Below, one piece after another: positions 1-9,684 of a stretch of 64,000 nucleotides of DNA (the first letter of the stretch is position 1; the number at the start of each line of letters is the position of its first letter). The DNA comes from Rhodoferax potami (lineage in GTDB: Bacteria > Pseudomonadota > Gammaproteobacteria > Burkholderiales > Burkholderiaceae_C): positions 2,935,001 through 2,999,000 of the forward strand of contig NZ_JAVBIK010000001.1 of assembly GCF_032193805.1 (NCBI RefSeq). Direction: 5' to 3'. The position numbers and the translations under genes were made by a program. Below the pieces are notes generated by a model, which saw only the letters and a program-made list of their open reading frames with translations, had not been told where the DNA came from and ran no database searches.

Positions 1-969
1 CAGTTGCACCGCTTGCTGGCTGATGAAGCGCATGCTGGTCCCGAGCTGGTACTTGGCGCGTGCCATCGCGGCGCGGCGTTCCGGTGCGGGTGCATTGAGC
101 TTGAGGCTGGCGTAGTAGCTCATGGAGCGGGCCAGTTCCAGCTGCATCTTCATATCGGCCATGCGATGGCGCAGCGCCTGGAAGCTGCTGATCGCCACAC
201 CGAACTGCTTGCGGGTGTTCATGTACTCGGCGGTGATGTCCAGGGTCTTATCCATCACACCCACGGCCTCTGCGCAGGTGGCGGCAATGCCGATGTCCAC
301 CGCGTGTTCCAGCGCAGCCTGGCCTTGGGTGGTGATCAGGGTGGCTGGGGCGTTTTTAAAGGCGACCTCTGCTGCGCGGCCTCCGCCCTGGGTGTTGTAG
401 CCCCGGGTGCTGACGCCCGCAGATTCGCGCTCCACCAAAAACAGGCCCATCACGCTGTTGACCTTGGCGGAGACGATGTACGCATCCGCCTTGTCGCCGG
501 CAGCCACTATGCTTTTTGTAGCGTTGAGCACATAGCCACCGGGCGCCTGGTGCGCTTTTCCTGCAATAGCGTCCAGGGCGTAGCGGCTGCCGCGCTCCTG
601 GTAGGCCAGTGTCACCAGCTTTTCGCCGCTGGCCACATCGGGCAGCCACGCGGCGCGGGTGGCGGCATCTGCATAACCTGCCAACACCGCACCTGCGATC
701 AGGCTCTGGGCCAGAGGCTCCATCACCATGCCGCGGCCCAGCTCTTCCATCACCACCATGCCTTCGATGGGGCCTAGCCCCATGCCGCCATCGTCTTCCG
801 GCACATAGAGGCCGGTAAGCCCCAGCTCTGCCAGCTCGGCATAGGCGGCGGCATCAAAGCCACCGGCTTTCTCGGCCGCGCGACGGCGATCGAAGGTGTA
901 GCCCTTGTCAACGTACTTGCGCACCGCGTCGCGCAGTTGTTCCTGGTCGTCAGAAAAATCGAAATCCAT
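1..969 (-). CDS. acyl-CoA dehydrogenase, pimeloyl-CoA dehydrogenase small-subunit type (partial)
   Basis: Flavoprotein that would oxidise an acyl-CoA to the 2,3-enoyl-CoA. The frame runs open from the ATG at 969 to the window edge, so the C-terminus is missing (323 codons seen). The N-terminus MDFDFSDDQEQLRDAVRKYV and the later stretch EYMNTRKQFGVAISSFQALRH are typical of the family; the second is the conserved helix that packs near the flavin. It lies directly downstream of a second acyl-CoA dehydrogenase on the same strand, the arrangement of PimC/PimD-like pairs, so the two probably form a heteromer. Codons near 501-529 overlap a short interspersed repeat. The family is certain; the substrate is inferred. 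Confidence 0.85.
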   Translation of the reverse strand, partial: MDFDFSDDQEQLRDAVRKYVDKGYTFDRRRAAEKAGGFDAAAYAELAELGLTGLYVPEDDGGMGLGPIEGMVVMEELGRGMVMEPLAQSLIAGAVLAGYADAATRAAWLPDVASGEKLVTLAYQERGSRYALDAIAGKAHQAPGGYVLNATKSIVAAGDKADAYIVSAKVNSVMGLFLVERESAGVSTRGYNTQGGGRAAEVAFKNAPATLITTQGQAALEHAVDIGIAATCAEAVGVMDKTLDITAEYMNTRKQFGVAISSFQALRHRMADMKMQLELARSMSYYASLKLNAPAPERRAAMARAKYQLGTSMRFISQQAVQL

Positions 970-1003
970 TCTTATCTCCTCAATTCAGCGAAGCTCTTTC
1001 TGG

Positions 1004-1024
1004 AGCCCCCTTTGAGAGGGGGCT
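1004..1024. terminator. GC-rich hairpin between the two acyl-CoA dehydrogenase genes
   Basis: Perfect 8-bp inverted repeat (AGCCCCCT / AGGGGGCT) with a 5-base loop in the spacer between the frameshifted large-subunit gene and the small-subunit gene. No clean T-run follows on the minus strand, so it may attenuate transcription or be a REP-like element rather than a true terminator. Confidence 0.35.
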
Positions 1025-1068
1025 TGGGGGTGCTTATGTGCGGCGCATGGCGCGGGTGGTTCAGGGTG

Positions 1069-2273
1069 TTAGCCCAGAACCACTTGCGCCACGATGTTGC
1101 GTTGCACTTCGTTGCTGCCGCCATAGATGGTGGTCTTGCGCAGGTTGAAGTAAGCGGAGGCCAAGGGCGCATTGCCCACTTCGCCACCGGGGAAACCACC
1201 CAGGGCTCCGGCAGCGGCGTCGCCTTGCCAGCCGGCTTCCATGGCTTCGCGGATGAGCGGCAGGGCGAAGGGCCGGCGGCCAGCATCATCAGCTCGCTGT
1301 AGCGCTGCTGGATTTCGCTGCCACGGATCTTCAACAGGCCAGCAATGTCCAGCGAGTTCTTGCCGCTCTTCTCAGCCGACAGCACGCGCAGCACCATCAT
1401 CTCTAAGGCAACCACATCCACTTCCAGCTTGGCGATTTCGTCGCGGAAGCGGCTGTCTTCCCAGACGCCCTCGCGCTTGGCGATGCGCTTGAGGCGCTCC
1501 AGCTCGCGCTTGGAGCGGTTGATGTCGGCAATGTTGGTGCGCTCGTGGCTGAGCAGGTGCTTGGCGTAGGTCCAGCCCTTGTTTTCTTCGCCGATCAGGT
1601 TCTCTATCGGGACTTCCACATTGTCGAAGAAGACTTCGTTCACCTCTTGGCCGCCGTCCAGCATGATGATGGGGCGCACCGTCACGCCGGGGCTCTTCAT
1701 GTCGATCAGCAAAAAGCTGATACCGGTCTGTGGCTTGCCTTCATTGCTGGTGCGCACCAGACAGAAGATCCACTCGCCGTACTGGCCCAGCGTGGTCCAA
1801 GTCTTCTGGCCGTTGACGATGTATTTGTTGCCCTGGCGCTCTGCGCGGGTCTTGACCGAGGCGAGGTCCGAGCCGGAGCCCGGTTCGCTGTAGCCCTGGC
1901 TCCACCAGACTTCGCCGCTGGCAATGCCGGGCAAAAAGCGCTGCTGCTGTTCGGCGTTGCCAAAGGCCATGATGACCGGCGCCACCATCACCGGGCCGAA
2001 GGGGATGACCCTTGGCGCACCGGCAAGCGCGCATTCTTCTTCAAACAAATGCTTTTGGATGGCCGTCCAGCCGGGGCCGCCGAATTCCTTGGGCCAGCCG
2101 AAACCCAGCCAGCCTTTGGCACCCAAGATCTTGGCCCAGCGCTGGTGGTCCTCGCGGGTCAACTCCAGGGCGTTGTGCACCTTGTGGGCGATGTCGGCGG
2201 GCAAATGGGCGTGTACCCAAGTGCGCACCTCTTCGCGAAAAGCCTGTTCTTCAGGCGTGAAAGCCAAGTCCAT
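1069..2273 (-). pseudogene. acyl-CoA dehydrogenase, pimeloyl-CoA dehydrogenase large-subunit type, frameshifted
   Basis: The protein from the ATG at 2273 matches acyl-CoA dehydrogenases well (MDLAFTPEEQAFREEVRTWV; WSQGYSEPGSGSDLASVKT; QTGISFLLIDMKSPGV) up to about residue 335. There the open frame turns to nonsense and runs on to 972. If one base is restored near 1270, the other frame gives the expected C-terminus: FALPLIREAMEAGW, then YFNLRKTTIYGGSNEVQRNI, stopping at 1069-1071 (about 401 residues). YGGSNEVQRNI is the conserved C-terminal motif with the adenine-contacting region. This is either a real inactivating deletion or a sequencing error in a C-rich run. Confidence 0.85.
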
Positions 2274-2341
2274 TGCAGTCTCCTCAGTCTAGATATCCGG
2301 TTCAGCTGAACGTTATCCCGTGTTTTAGCACGATCGTTCTT

Positions 2342-3016
2342 TTATTCTTGTCCAGGTTGCGACATTCCGAGTTCGGCGCACAGTTTTTGCACCGTGGCGC
2401 GCAGGTCGGCAACCTCGGCCTCGAGTTGGGTGACCCGGGCCTGGAGCTCCGCGCTGGCGGACCCCACTGCAGCGCCAGACCGGCTGATAACCGCCGCGCT
2501 GGCGTCGACCGGCCCGCACAGCAGGTGGGCCCAGCGCTGTTCGCGGGCGCCGGGTGCGCGGTCCAGCTTGATGACCAAGGGGCCGCCTTTTTCTTCGCTG
2601 CGTTCCTGCAGCTCGTCCAGAAACGCTTCGACCGACGAGGTGTCGGCAAAACGGTACCAGCGCTCGGCATTCAGGCGCAGCTCGGCAGCCGTTTGCGGGC
2701 CGCGCAGCATTAACAGGCCCAACAGCACCGCGCTTTGTTCAGGTACACCGATGCCACGCTGGGCGTTGTGGGTGAACTTGACGGCGCGTCCGCCACTGGT
2801 CTCGTGCACCAGGCCGGCCTCGCGCAAGCTGTCGACAGCGCTGCTGACTTCGGACTCGCTCAGCTCCATCAGCGGCTCCCGGCTGGTCTTTTGGTTGCAG
2901 CCCAGCAGCAGGCTGTTCAGGGTAAGCGGATAGCTGTCGGGCACGGTGCGGGCTTTTTCCATCAGGGTGGCCAGCACGCGGGCTTCGACAGGGGAGAGCA
3001 GGAGGGGGGTGGTCAT
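2342..3016 (-). CDS. yceH: YceH family protein (DUF480)
   Basis: A 224-residue protein of the YceH/DUF480 family, made of tandem winged-helix domains. The N-terminus ([42 protein letters not shown]) is diagnostic. The last 35 residues form a predicted coiled coil ([20 protein letters not shown]). The molecular function of the family is not established. It is divergently arranged with purN, with only 13 bases between the two start codons, so any promoters must overlap the coding regions. Confidence 0.9.
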   Translation of the reverse strand: MTTPLLLSPVEARVLATLMEKARTVPDSYPLTLNSLLLGCNQKTSREPLMELSESEVSSAVDSLREAGLVHETSGGRAVKFTHNAQRGIGVPEQSAVLLGLLMLRGPQTAAELRLNAERWYRFADTSSVEAFLDELQERSEEKGGPLVIKLDRAPGAREQRWAHLLCGPVDASAAVISRSGAAVGSASAELQARVTQLEAEVADLRATVQKLCAELGMSQPGQE

Positions 3017-3029
3017 AATTCAGCCAGTT

Positions 3030-3623
3030 ATGAAAAACATTGTGATTTTGATCTCTGGCGGTGGCTCCAACATGGCAGCCATCGTGCGCGCATCCCAAAA
3101 AGAAGACTGGGCGAGCCGTTATGGCGCCCGCGTGGCCGCGGTTATCAGCAACAAAGGCACTGCGAGCGGCTTGGTGTTCGGCAAAGAGCAGGGGCTCGAT
3201 ACCCATGTGCTCGACCACAAAACCTATGCCGACCGCGAAGCATTCGATGCCGCGCTGGCTGAGGTGATCAACCGCTATGACACGCCGCAGGCACCAGTGT
3301 TGGTGGTGCTGGCCGGGTTCATGCGCATCCTCACCGCGGGTTTTGTGGAGAAATATGCCGGGCGCTTGGTGAACATTCACCCCTCGCTTTTGCCGGCCTT
3401 TGGCGGCTTGCACACGCATCAGCGGGCGCTGGATGCCGGCTGCAAGTTTGCCGGTGCCACGGTGCACCTGGTTACGCCTGAGCTGGACCATGGGCCGATC
3501 CTCGAGCAGGCCGTGGTGCCCGTGCTGCCGGGGGATACAGCCGAAACCCTGTCCGCCCGGGTGCTCACGCAGGAGCACTGCATTTACCCCCGCGCGGTTG
3601 CGGCGTTGCTATCAAATAAGTAG
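3030..3623 (+). CDS. purN: phosphoribosylglycinamide formyltransferase
   Basis: Transfers a formyl group from 10-formyl-tetrahydrofolate to glycinamide ribonucleotide, the third step of purine synthesis. The start at 3030 gives MKNIVILISGGGSNMAAIV, with the phosphate-binding glycine loop; an upstream in-frame extension has no family similarity. The folate and catalytic region AGFMRILTAGFV...NIHPSLLPAFGGLHTH carries the catalytic Asn-His and the HPSLLP motif, followed by H-LVTPELDHGPI. Length 197 residues is close to the family norm. The last codons and the stop (LLSNK) lie inside a copy of the window's interspersed repeat (3606-3632). Confidence 0.95.
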   Translation: MKNIVILISGGGSNMAAIVRASQKEDWASRYGARVAAVISNKGTASGLVFGKEQGLDTHVLDHKTYADREAFDAALAEVINRYDTPQAPVLVVLAGFMRILTAGFVEKYAGRLVNIHPSLLPAFGGLHTHQRALDAGCKFAGATVHLVTPELDHGPILEQAVVPVLPGDTAETLSARVLTQEHCIYPRAVAALLSNK

Positions 3624-3632
3624 CCACTTGCG
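3606..3632 (+). repeat. interspersed repeat copy overlapping the purN stop codon
   Basis: TGCTATCAAATAAGTAGC followed by CACTTGCG resembles the first half of the family seen at 4063, 12031, 26496, 44799 and 60511 (GCTAT-AAAA-TAGCT-AGCGC). It supplies the last codons and stop of purN. Confidence 0.5.
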
Positions 3633-4102
3633 TGGTTTCCGTCTGCGCTGGCACCACTTTTTATGCACTGGCGCTGCTCGGCGAGGTTGACGAATACAGC
3701 CCGATTGTTCGCCCAGCGTGCTACCAGGTGGCTTTGCGCTTCTCGGGGCATTTGCTCAAAATTCACTTGCCACCTCTGCCCTGGAGTCTTATCTGCAAAA
3801 GCGCTAGGCCTTTAGCGGCTGAACCAGAATGTGGCAGAGAGTGGCACCAGGGTCCGGATTGTTTCGCTCGCTTGTAGTGGGTGCCTGATGTGGAGACATA
3901 GACTTCCGACGGATGCGGTGTCGTTGTCGCCTTGACCATACCGTCAGTGCCGAAGCCGTCCAGCACACAGGCGCGAAGCATCAAAATATCTTGTGACAAC
4001 GCGGTGTGCAATCACGCCGAAAAATGACCTGAGGCTGCGCAGGTGGTTTTATGGGCTTTTTTGCTATAAAAAAGAGAGCTATTAGCGCTTGCTGAGCGTG
4101 GG
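3624..4102. other. 479-bp stretch with no supportable gene
   Basis: Between purN and the DUF1653 gene there are only short open frames with no recognisable family, for example an 82-codon frame at 3763-4011 on the minus strand. The stretch holds repeat fragments: AAAAGCGCTAGGCC near 3796 and a clear copy at 4063-4095. I read it as decayed or repeat-derived intergenic DNA. Confidence 0.5.
4063..4095 (+). repeat. interspersed repeat copy
   Basis: GCTATAAAAAAGAGAGCTAT followed by TAGCGCTTGCTGAG. It matches the GCTAT-A/T-run-AGCT-AGCGC pattern found at several other places in the window. Confidence 0.55.
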
Positions 4103-4354
4103 TTAGGTAGCTTTTTCTTGGGTAATGAGTTTGAAGCGCGGTTGGGTTACGCCGTCAATCACCACGGTTTCCAAAAACATGGCGGCCGGGCGCACCCACA
4201 GGCCCTGTTCGCCGTACAACGCGCGGTAAAGGGTCATGGGTTCACAGGTTTCGCTGTGGCGCACCGTGTCCAGCACTTGGTACATGCCGCCCTTGTAATG
4301 GCGGTATGTGCCGGGTGGGGTGACAACGAGTGGGGGGAGTTTTTCATCGAACAT
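4103..4354 (-). CDS. DUF1653 family protein
   Basis: An 83-residue protein with the DUF1653 signature: GTYRHYKGGMYQVLDTVRHSETCEPMTLYRALYG near the N-terminus, and WVRPAAMFLETV later. The family is small, single-domain and beta-rich, with no established function. It is divergent from the rRNA methyltransferase gene that starts at 4371, with 16 bases between the start codons. Confidence 0.88.
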   Translation of the reverse strand: MFDEKLPPLVVTPPGTYRHYKGGMYQVLDTVRHSETCEPMTLYRALYGEQGLWVRPAAMFLETVVIDGVTQPRFKLITQEKAT

Positions 4355-4370
4355 GGGACAATACTAGGCT

Positions 4371-5642
4371 ATGCATCCAAAAGCTCTGCTTGACGCCTGT
4401 TCCGAATTGGTCCGGCTCACTCTCAAATTCGACCATCCCGCAGACGCCATCGTCTCCCGTTTTTTCCGCGACAACCGTGGGTTGGGGCCGCGCGAGCGCG
4501 CCACCCTCGCCGAAACGGTCTACACCGTTTTGCGCAAAAAACTGCTGTTTGACCACTTGGCGCCTTCCGGTAGCGGCCCCAAGGAGCGCCGTTTGGCGAT
4601 TTTGGGTTTTTACGGCCCCGGTGATTTCCTGCGCAGCGCACTGACGGACCAGGAAAAGCGCTGGCTCGACCAGTGCGAAGCCGTCAAGCCCGAAGACTTG
4701 ATGGAGCGCCATCGCCACAACCTGCCTGAATGGCTGGTGCAGCCCTTGAAAGACCAGTTGGGCGCTGGTTTCTGGCCTTTGGTGGAAAACCTGAACCTCG
4801 GTGCAGGCCTGGATTTGCGTGTGAACGCACTCAAAGCCAAGCGCGCCGATGTGCAAAAAGAACTCCAACAAGCGGGTATCAAGGCAGTGCCGACCCCGTT
4901 TTCCCCTTGGGGCTTGCGCATTGCTGGCAAACCCGCACTGAACAAGAACGAGGCGTTTTTGCGCGGTGATTTTGAAGTTCAGGACGAGGGCTCCCAGCTG
5001 CTCGCTATGCTGGTTGACGCCAAGCGTGGCGAAATGGTGGTGGACTTTTGTGCGGGCGCTGGTGGCAAAACTTTGGCCCTGGGCGCTTCGATGCGCAGCA
5101 CCGGCCGCCTGTACGCGTTTGACACCTCCGCCCACCGCCTCGATGCGCTCAAACCACGCATGGCACGCAGCGGTCTGTCCAATGTGCACCCGGCAGCCAT
5201 CGCGCACGAGCGGGACGACCGTGTGAAACGCCTGACCGGCAAGCTCGACCGGGTGTTGGTGGACGCGCCTTGCACCGGCTTGGGAACTTTGCGCCGTAAT
5301 CCGGACCTTAAGTGGCGCCAGACGATGGCCGGTGTAGAAGAGATGGCCGTGAAACAGGCCGCGATTCTGCAAAGTGCTTCGCGCATGGTGAAGTCGGGTG
5401 GTCGCCTGGTGTACGCAACCTGCAGCGTATTGCCGCAGGAAAACGAAGCGATTGCCGAAGCCTTTGCTGCAGCCAACCCAGACTTTGTGCCTTTGTCGGC
5501 CGGAGAAGTCTTGGCAGCACAGAAGGTGGAGGGCGCCCCAAGCTTGTGCGCCGGTGGCGAAGACGGGCAGCTTTACCTCCGTTTGTGGCCTCATCGCCAC
5601 GGAACGGACGGTTTCTTTGCTGCGGCTTGGCAAAAGAAGTGA
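4371..5642 (+). CDS. RsmB/NOP2-family RNA (cytosine-5) methyltransferase
   Basis: SAM-dependent m5C methyltransferase, probably of rRNA. SAM-binding motif I is VVDFCAGAGGKTLALGA (about residue 223). DAPCTGLGTLRRNPDLKW (about 296-313) carries motif IV with the release cysteine, and YATCSVLPQENE (about 345) carries motif VI with the catalytic cysteine. The N-terminal 140 residues are a reduced NusB-like region. At 423 residues it is close to RsmB (429), but the N-terminus differs enough that I do not assign the symbol. Confidence 0.9.
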   Translation: MHPKALLDACSELVRLTLKFDHPADAIVSRFFRDNRGLGPRERATLAETVYTVLRKKLLFDHLAPSGSGPKERRLAILGFYGPGDFLRSALTDQEKRWLDQCEAVKPEDLMERHRHNLPEWLVQPLKDQLGAGFWPLVENLNLGAGLDLRVNALKAKRADVQKELQQAGIKAVPTPFSPWGLRIAGKPALNKNEAFLRGDFEVQDEGSQLLAMLVDAKRGEMVVDFCAGAGGKTLALGASMRSTGRLYAFDTSAHRLDALKPRMARSGLSNVHPAAIAHERDDRVKRLTGKLDRVLVDAPCTGLGTLRRNPDLKWRQTMAGVEEMAVKQAAILQSASRMVKSGGRLVYATCSVLPQENEAIAEAFAAANPDFVPLSAGEVLAAQKVEGAPSLCAGGEDGQLYLRLWPHRHGTDGFFAAAWQKK

Positions 5643-5712
5643 TTGTTTTGATGAAAGTTAATGTTTTTTAACTTCGTTTTAATTTAAGTCGCCCAAAATT
5701 GGCTGCCGCGTC

Positions 5713-5718
5713 TAAAAT
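5713..5718 (+). promoter_or_regulatory. possible -10 element for the desaturase gene
   Basis: TAAAAT sits in an AT-rich spacer 75 bases before the desaturase start, in the context TCTAAAATAGCGGCC. A similar TAGAATCGCGG occurs at 14900, before livH. No convincing -35 box is visible at 16-18 bases, so the assignment is weak. Confidence 0.3.
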
Positions 5719-5792
5719 AGCGGCCTCACAAGGCGGTGTAGGTCGCCGCCTTGTCATAACTAACCAAACCTCGTTGAGAGATTGAGCAAACT

Positions 5793-7007
5793 ATGTTGTT
5801 ACCTGACTGGGCAGTTTTGAACGCAGCCATCGAATGGCTGGCCCATGGCACGTGGGATCTGGCTTGGTGGCAAATTGTTTTGTTCACTTTGGCGTTGACG
5901 CACATCACCATGATCAGTGTGACGGTCTTCTTGCACCGCCACCAAGCGCACCGGTCTTTGAACCTGCACCCGATCGCGTCCCATTTCTTCCGTTTCTGGC
6001 TGTGGCTGACGACAGGCCAGGTCACTAAAGAGTGGGCGGCCATCCACCGCAAGCACCACGCCAAGTGCGAGCAGGCAGAAGACCCGCACAGCCCCCATGT
6101 GCATGGCATCAAAACCGTGTTGTTCCGCGGCGCGGAGCTCTACCGCGCAGAGTCCAAGAACAAGGAAACCATGGCCCGTTTCGGCCACGGCACGCCCGAT
6201 GACTGGATTGAACGCAACCTCTACACCCGCTTCTCATGGCAGGGCGTGGGTTTGATGATGATCATCGACCTGTTTTTGTTCGGTGCAGCCGGTCTTGCGG
6301 TCTGGGCTTTGCAAATGGCGTGGACGCCTATCACCGCTGCCGGCATCATCAACGGCGCGGCCCACTATTGGGGTTATCGTAACTTTGAGGCGACCGATGC
6401 TTCCACCAACATCTCTCCTTGGGGCATCATCATTGCCGGTGAAGAGTTGCACAACAACCACCACACCTACCCCACATCGGCCAAGCTGTCGGTGAAGCCT
6501 TACGAGTTCGATATCGGCTGGATGTATATCTCCATCATGAGCGCCTTGGGTTTGGCGAAAGTCAAAAAGACACCGCCCAAAGCCGCTTACGGTGATGTCC
6601 GCCCTGTGGCCGATGAGAAAACCCTCGAGGCGCTGATCGCTAACCGTTATGAAATCATGGCAGCCTATGCCAACGGTGTGCGCCAGGCAGCACGTGTTGA
6701 GCTCGCAGCCATGAAGGCCCGCAGCGCAGATGCTGCTGTGATCCAAGCTGCCAAACGCTGGATGCACCGCGATGTAGAGAAGGTGCCGGCCGCTGAGGCT
6801 TCGCAATTGGCCCAGGCCCGTGCAGCCTCGCCGGTTCTGGACAAGATGGTGACCATGCGCGAAGAGTTGCGCCAGTTGTGGTTGAACACCAGCGTTTCTC
6901 GCGAGCAGCTGACCAAAGATCTGCAAGCATGGTGCCACCGTGCCGAAGAGAGCGGTATCGCCGCCCTGCGTGACTTCTCTATGAAGCTGCGTGCAGCGCG
7001 CGTCTAA
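5793..7007 (+). CDS. acyl-lipid/acyl-CoA delta-9-type fatty-acid desaturase
   Basis: Membrane di-iron desaturase that introduces a cis double bond into fatty acyl chains, affecting membrane fluidity. The three histidine boxes of the stearoyl-CoA desaturase class are present: HRHQAHRSL (about 49), HRKHHAKCE (about 85) and HNNHH (about 221). Hydrophobic segments surround boxes 1 and 2. The last 130 residues form a charged helical extension (RQAARVELAAMKARSADAAV) longer than in minimal family members. The gene stands alone with its own terminator at 7027-7052. Confidence 0.93.
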   Translation: MLLPDWAVLNAAIEWLAHGTWDLAWWQIVLFTLALTHITMISVTVFLHRHQAHRSLNLHPIASHFFRFWLWLTTGQVTKEWAAIHRKHHAKCEQAEDPHSPHVHGIKTVLFRGAELYRAESKNKETMARFGHGTPDDWIERNLYTRFSWQGVGLMMIIDLFLFGAAGLAVWALQMAWTPITAAGIINGAAHYWGYRNFEATDASTNISPWGIIIAGEELHNNHHTYPTSAKLSVKPYEFDIGWMYISIMSALGLAKVKKTPPKAAYGDVRPVADEKTLEALIANRYEIMAAYANGVRQAARVELAAMKARSADAAVIQAAKRWMHRDVEKVPAAEASQLAQARAASPVLDKMVTMREELRQLWLNTSVSREQLTKDLQAWCHRAEESGIAALRDFSMKLRAARV

Positions 7008-7026
7008 CTAAGACTCTGCCAGATTA

Positions 7027-7052
7027 GAAGCCCGCCTTGAGCGGGCTTTTTT
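7027..7052 (+). terminator. rho-independent terminator of the desaturase gene
   Basis: AAGCCCGCC-TTGA-GCGGGCTT-type hairpin followed by a T-run, 20 bases after the desaturase stop. An inverted near-identical copy lies at 7206-7230. Confidence 0.85.
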
Positions 7053-7085
7053 ACGCGTGGATGTTTTTGCTTATTGGCGACGGCG

Positions 7086-7167
7086 GTGGTAGGTGCACCG
7101 GCTTTGCTCCGTGTCCCCCGCCCTTCGGGCTCCTCCTTGACCTGCGCAAAGCCGGTGCACCCACCAC
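7086..7167. repeat. long inverted repeat between two terminators
   Basis: Arms at 7086-7107 and 7146-7167 are 22 bp with one mismatch (GTGGTAGGTGCACCGGC... paired with ...GCCGGTGCACCCACCAC). The centre holds a small hairpin, GCCCTTCGGGC (7120-7130). Together with the inverted terminator copies outside, the stretch 7027-7230 is a nested palindrome and looks like a REP or MITE-like intergenic element. Confidence 0.8.
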
Positions 7168-7205
7168 CTTGTTCTTGGCGAAACAGCACAAAAGTAATGG
7201 GCGTA

Positions 7206-7230
7206 AAAAAGCCCGCTCAAGGCGGGCTTT
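7206..7230 (-). terminator. rho-independent terminator of rpmB-rpmG
   Basis: On the minus strand, 20 bases after the rpmG stop, GCCCGCC-TTGA-GCGGGC is followed by TTTTTT. It is an inverted copy of the desaturase terminator. Confidence 0.8.
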
Positions 7231-7249
7231 TCATCAAGGCAAGCGTGAA

Positions 7250-7420
7250 TTACTTCAGCTTGATTTCCTTGTAGTCGACGTGCTTGCGAGCAACGGGATC
7301 AAATTTCTTGATCAACATTTTCTCGGGCATGGTCTTCTTGTTCTTGTCGGTCGTGTAGAAGTGACCGGTACCAGCTGTAGATTCCAGCTTGATTTTTTCG
7401 CGTCCGCCTTTGGTTGCCAT
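7250..7420 (-). CDS. rpmG: 50S ribosomal protein L33
   Basis: A 56-residue L33: [56 protein letters not shown]. There is no CxxC zinc ribbon, so this is the cysteine-free C- form. The start at 7420 is chosen because upstream in-frame codons overlap rpmB and carry no family similarity. It follows rpmB by 11 bases in the usual rpmB-rpmG operon. Confidence 0.97.
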   Translation of the reverse strand: MATKGGREKIKLESTAGTGHFYTTDKNKKTMPEKMLIKKFDPVARKHVDYKEIKLK

Positions 7421-7431
7421 GGTGTTGCTCC

Positions 7432-7665
7432 TTATGCCTGGCCACGTGCGCGCAAGTCTGCGAGCACAACATCGATACCCTTTTTGTCGATCAGGCGCAA
7501 ACCTGCATTCGAAATCCGCAGGCGAACCCAACGGTTTTCAGTTTCGACCCAGAAACGGCGATATTGCAGGTTCGGCAGGAACCGGCGCTTGGTTTTGTTG
7601 TTGGCGTGGGAAACATTGTTTCCGACCATGGGGCCTTTGCCCGTTACTTCACATACGCGTGCCAT
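7432..7665 (-). CDS. rpmB: 50S ribosomal protein L28
   Basis: A 77-residue L28, [20 protein letters not shown], then [20 protein letters not shown] and the C-terminal [18 protein letters not shown]. The start at 7665 gives the canonical N-terminus; the 16 in-frame codons upstream are not conserved. First gene of rpmB-rpmG. Confidence 0.97.
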   Translation of the reverse strand: MARVCEVTGKGPMVGNNVSHANNKTKRRFLPNLQYRRFWVETENRWVRLRISNAGLRLIDKKGIDVVLADLRARGQA

Positions 7666-7822
7666 GTGGACACTCCGATTGATACGGCCAGTGCAAAAGT
7701 ACACCGACCTCACCTCGCCAAAAAAAGGGTGGCGGTAACCCCCCGTCGATCACCTCAACGGAACCTGCTGAACCCCTTCCAGAAGGGCGGCCCCTCACGG
7801 GGCGAATTCAGCAAAGCCTCAG

Positions 7823-7828
7823 ATTATA
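7823..7828 (-). promoter_or_regulatory. possible -10 element for rpmB-rpmG
   Basis: A perfect TATAAT reads on the minus strand between trxB and rpmB, about 155 bases before the rpmB start. The -35 region is not consensus. A small palindrome with a T-run (AGCCCTCAGGGCT...TTTTT), just after the trxB stop, may end trxB transcription immediately before it. Confidence 0.35.
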
Positions 7829-7857
7829 GCCGGTTCGAAAAATGCAGCCCTGAGGGC

Positions 7858-8874
<1,017 letters not shown>

Positions 8875-8967
8875 TCATGGGGTTGCGCTTGCGGGTTCTT
8901 CTGGGCATTTCAAAGCCCGACCCCCTATTGTAGGAAATCGCATAAAAGCAAGCAGGAGCGCTTATCA

Positions 8968-9642
8968 ATGGCAATGTTGAGTAACCAGGATTTAATCCGC
9001 CGAGTCCCTCTTTTCGCCAATTTGACCCTGGAGCAGGTAGAAGACTTGGCTGGCAATGTCACCAAGCGCAAGATCAAGAAAGGGGAGGATGTGGTGCAGC
9101 AGGGCGAAATCTCGAACGCCCTCTACCTGATCCTTTCTGGCCGAGCCCATGTCGTGAAGACCGACAGCAAAGGCAAAGAAGTCATCCTCGCGACCTTGAA
9201 GGCTGGAGACTACATCGGCGAGATGAGCTTGATTGACAACGAGGCCCACTCCGCTACGGTTCAAGCTGATACGCAAATGGATGTGCTGGTGCTAGGGCGC
9301 GAAGACTTCACCCGCGCAGTCAATGCCAACATCACCATCATGGCGGCTGTTATGCGGGGGCTGGTCCAGCGCCTGCGCACTGCCGATCAAAAAATAGTTT
9401 CCTTGGCCCTGATGGGTGTCTACGGCCGCGTGGCCAACGTGTTGCTGGACATGGCCGAGCCGGTAGACAAGGGTGAAATGCTGATCCGCGAAAAAGTGTC
9501 GCGCTCGGACCTTTCCAAAATGGTGGGCGCCTCCCGCGAGATGGTGAGCCGCGTGATGAAAGACTTCGAGGACCAGGGCTTTATCAAAACCAACAAGGAC
9601 GGTGGTATACGGGTGTGGGAGCGCCGCTCCAAACCCCGCTGA
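8968..9642 (+). CDS. Crp/Fnr-family transcription regulator
   Basis: A 224-residue regulator with an N-terminal cyclic-nucleotide-binding-fold domain (residues 15-120; GDYIGEMSLIDNEAHSATVQ) and a C-terminal winged helix (SRSDLSKMVGASREMVSRVM, about 178-198). There are no cysteines at all, so it cannot carry an FNR-type iron-sulphur cluster. The start at 8968 follows GCAGGAG; longer in-frame starts run antisense into trxB. It is divergent from trxB and upstream of ftsK. The effector is unknown. Confidence 0.9.
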   Translation: MAMLSNQDLIRRVPLFANLTLEQVEDLAGNVTKRKIKKGEDVVQQGEISNALYLILSGRAHVVKTDSKGKEVILATLKAGDYIGEMSLIDNEAHSATVQADTQMDVLVLGREDFTRAVNANITIMAAVMRGLVQRLRTADQKIVSLALMGVYGRVANVLLDMAEPVDKGEMLIREKVSRSDLSKMVGASREMVSRVMKDFEDQGFIKTNKDGGIRVWERRSKPR

Positions 9643-9684
9643 TCTACAGCGTCTGCGCAGCCGGATCGGGCTGCGTGTTTGCAC

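Noticed and set aside
4344..5633. A 429-codon frame antisense to the rRNA methyltransferase
   Set aside because: A shadow of a gene with intact SAM and catalytic-cysteine motifs.
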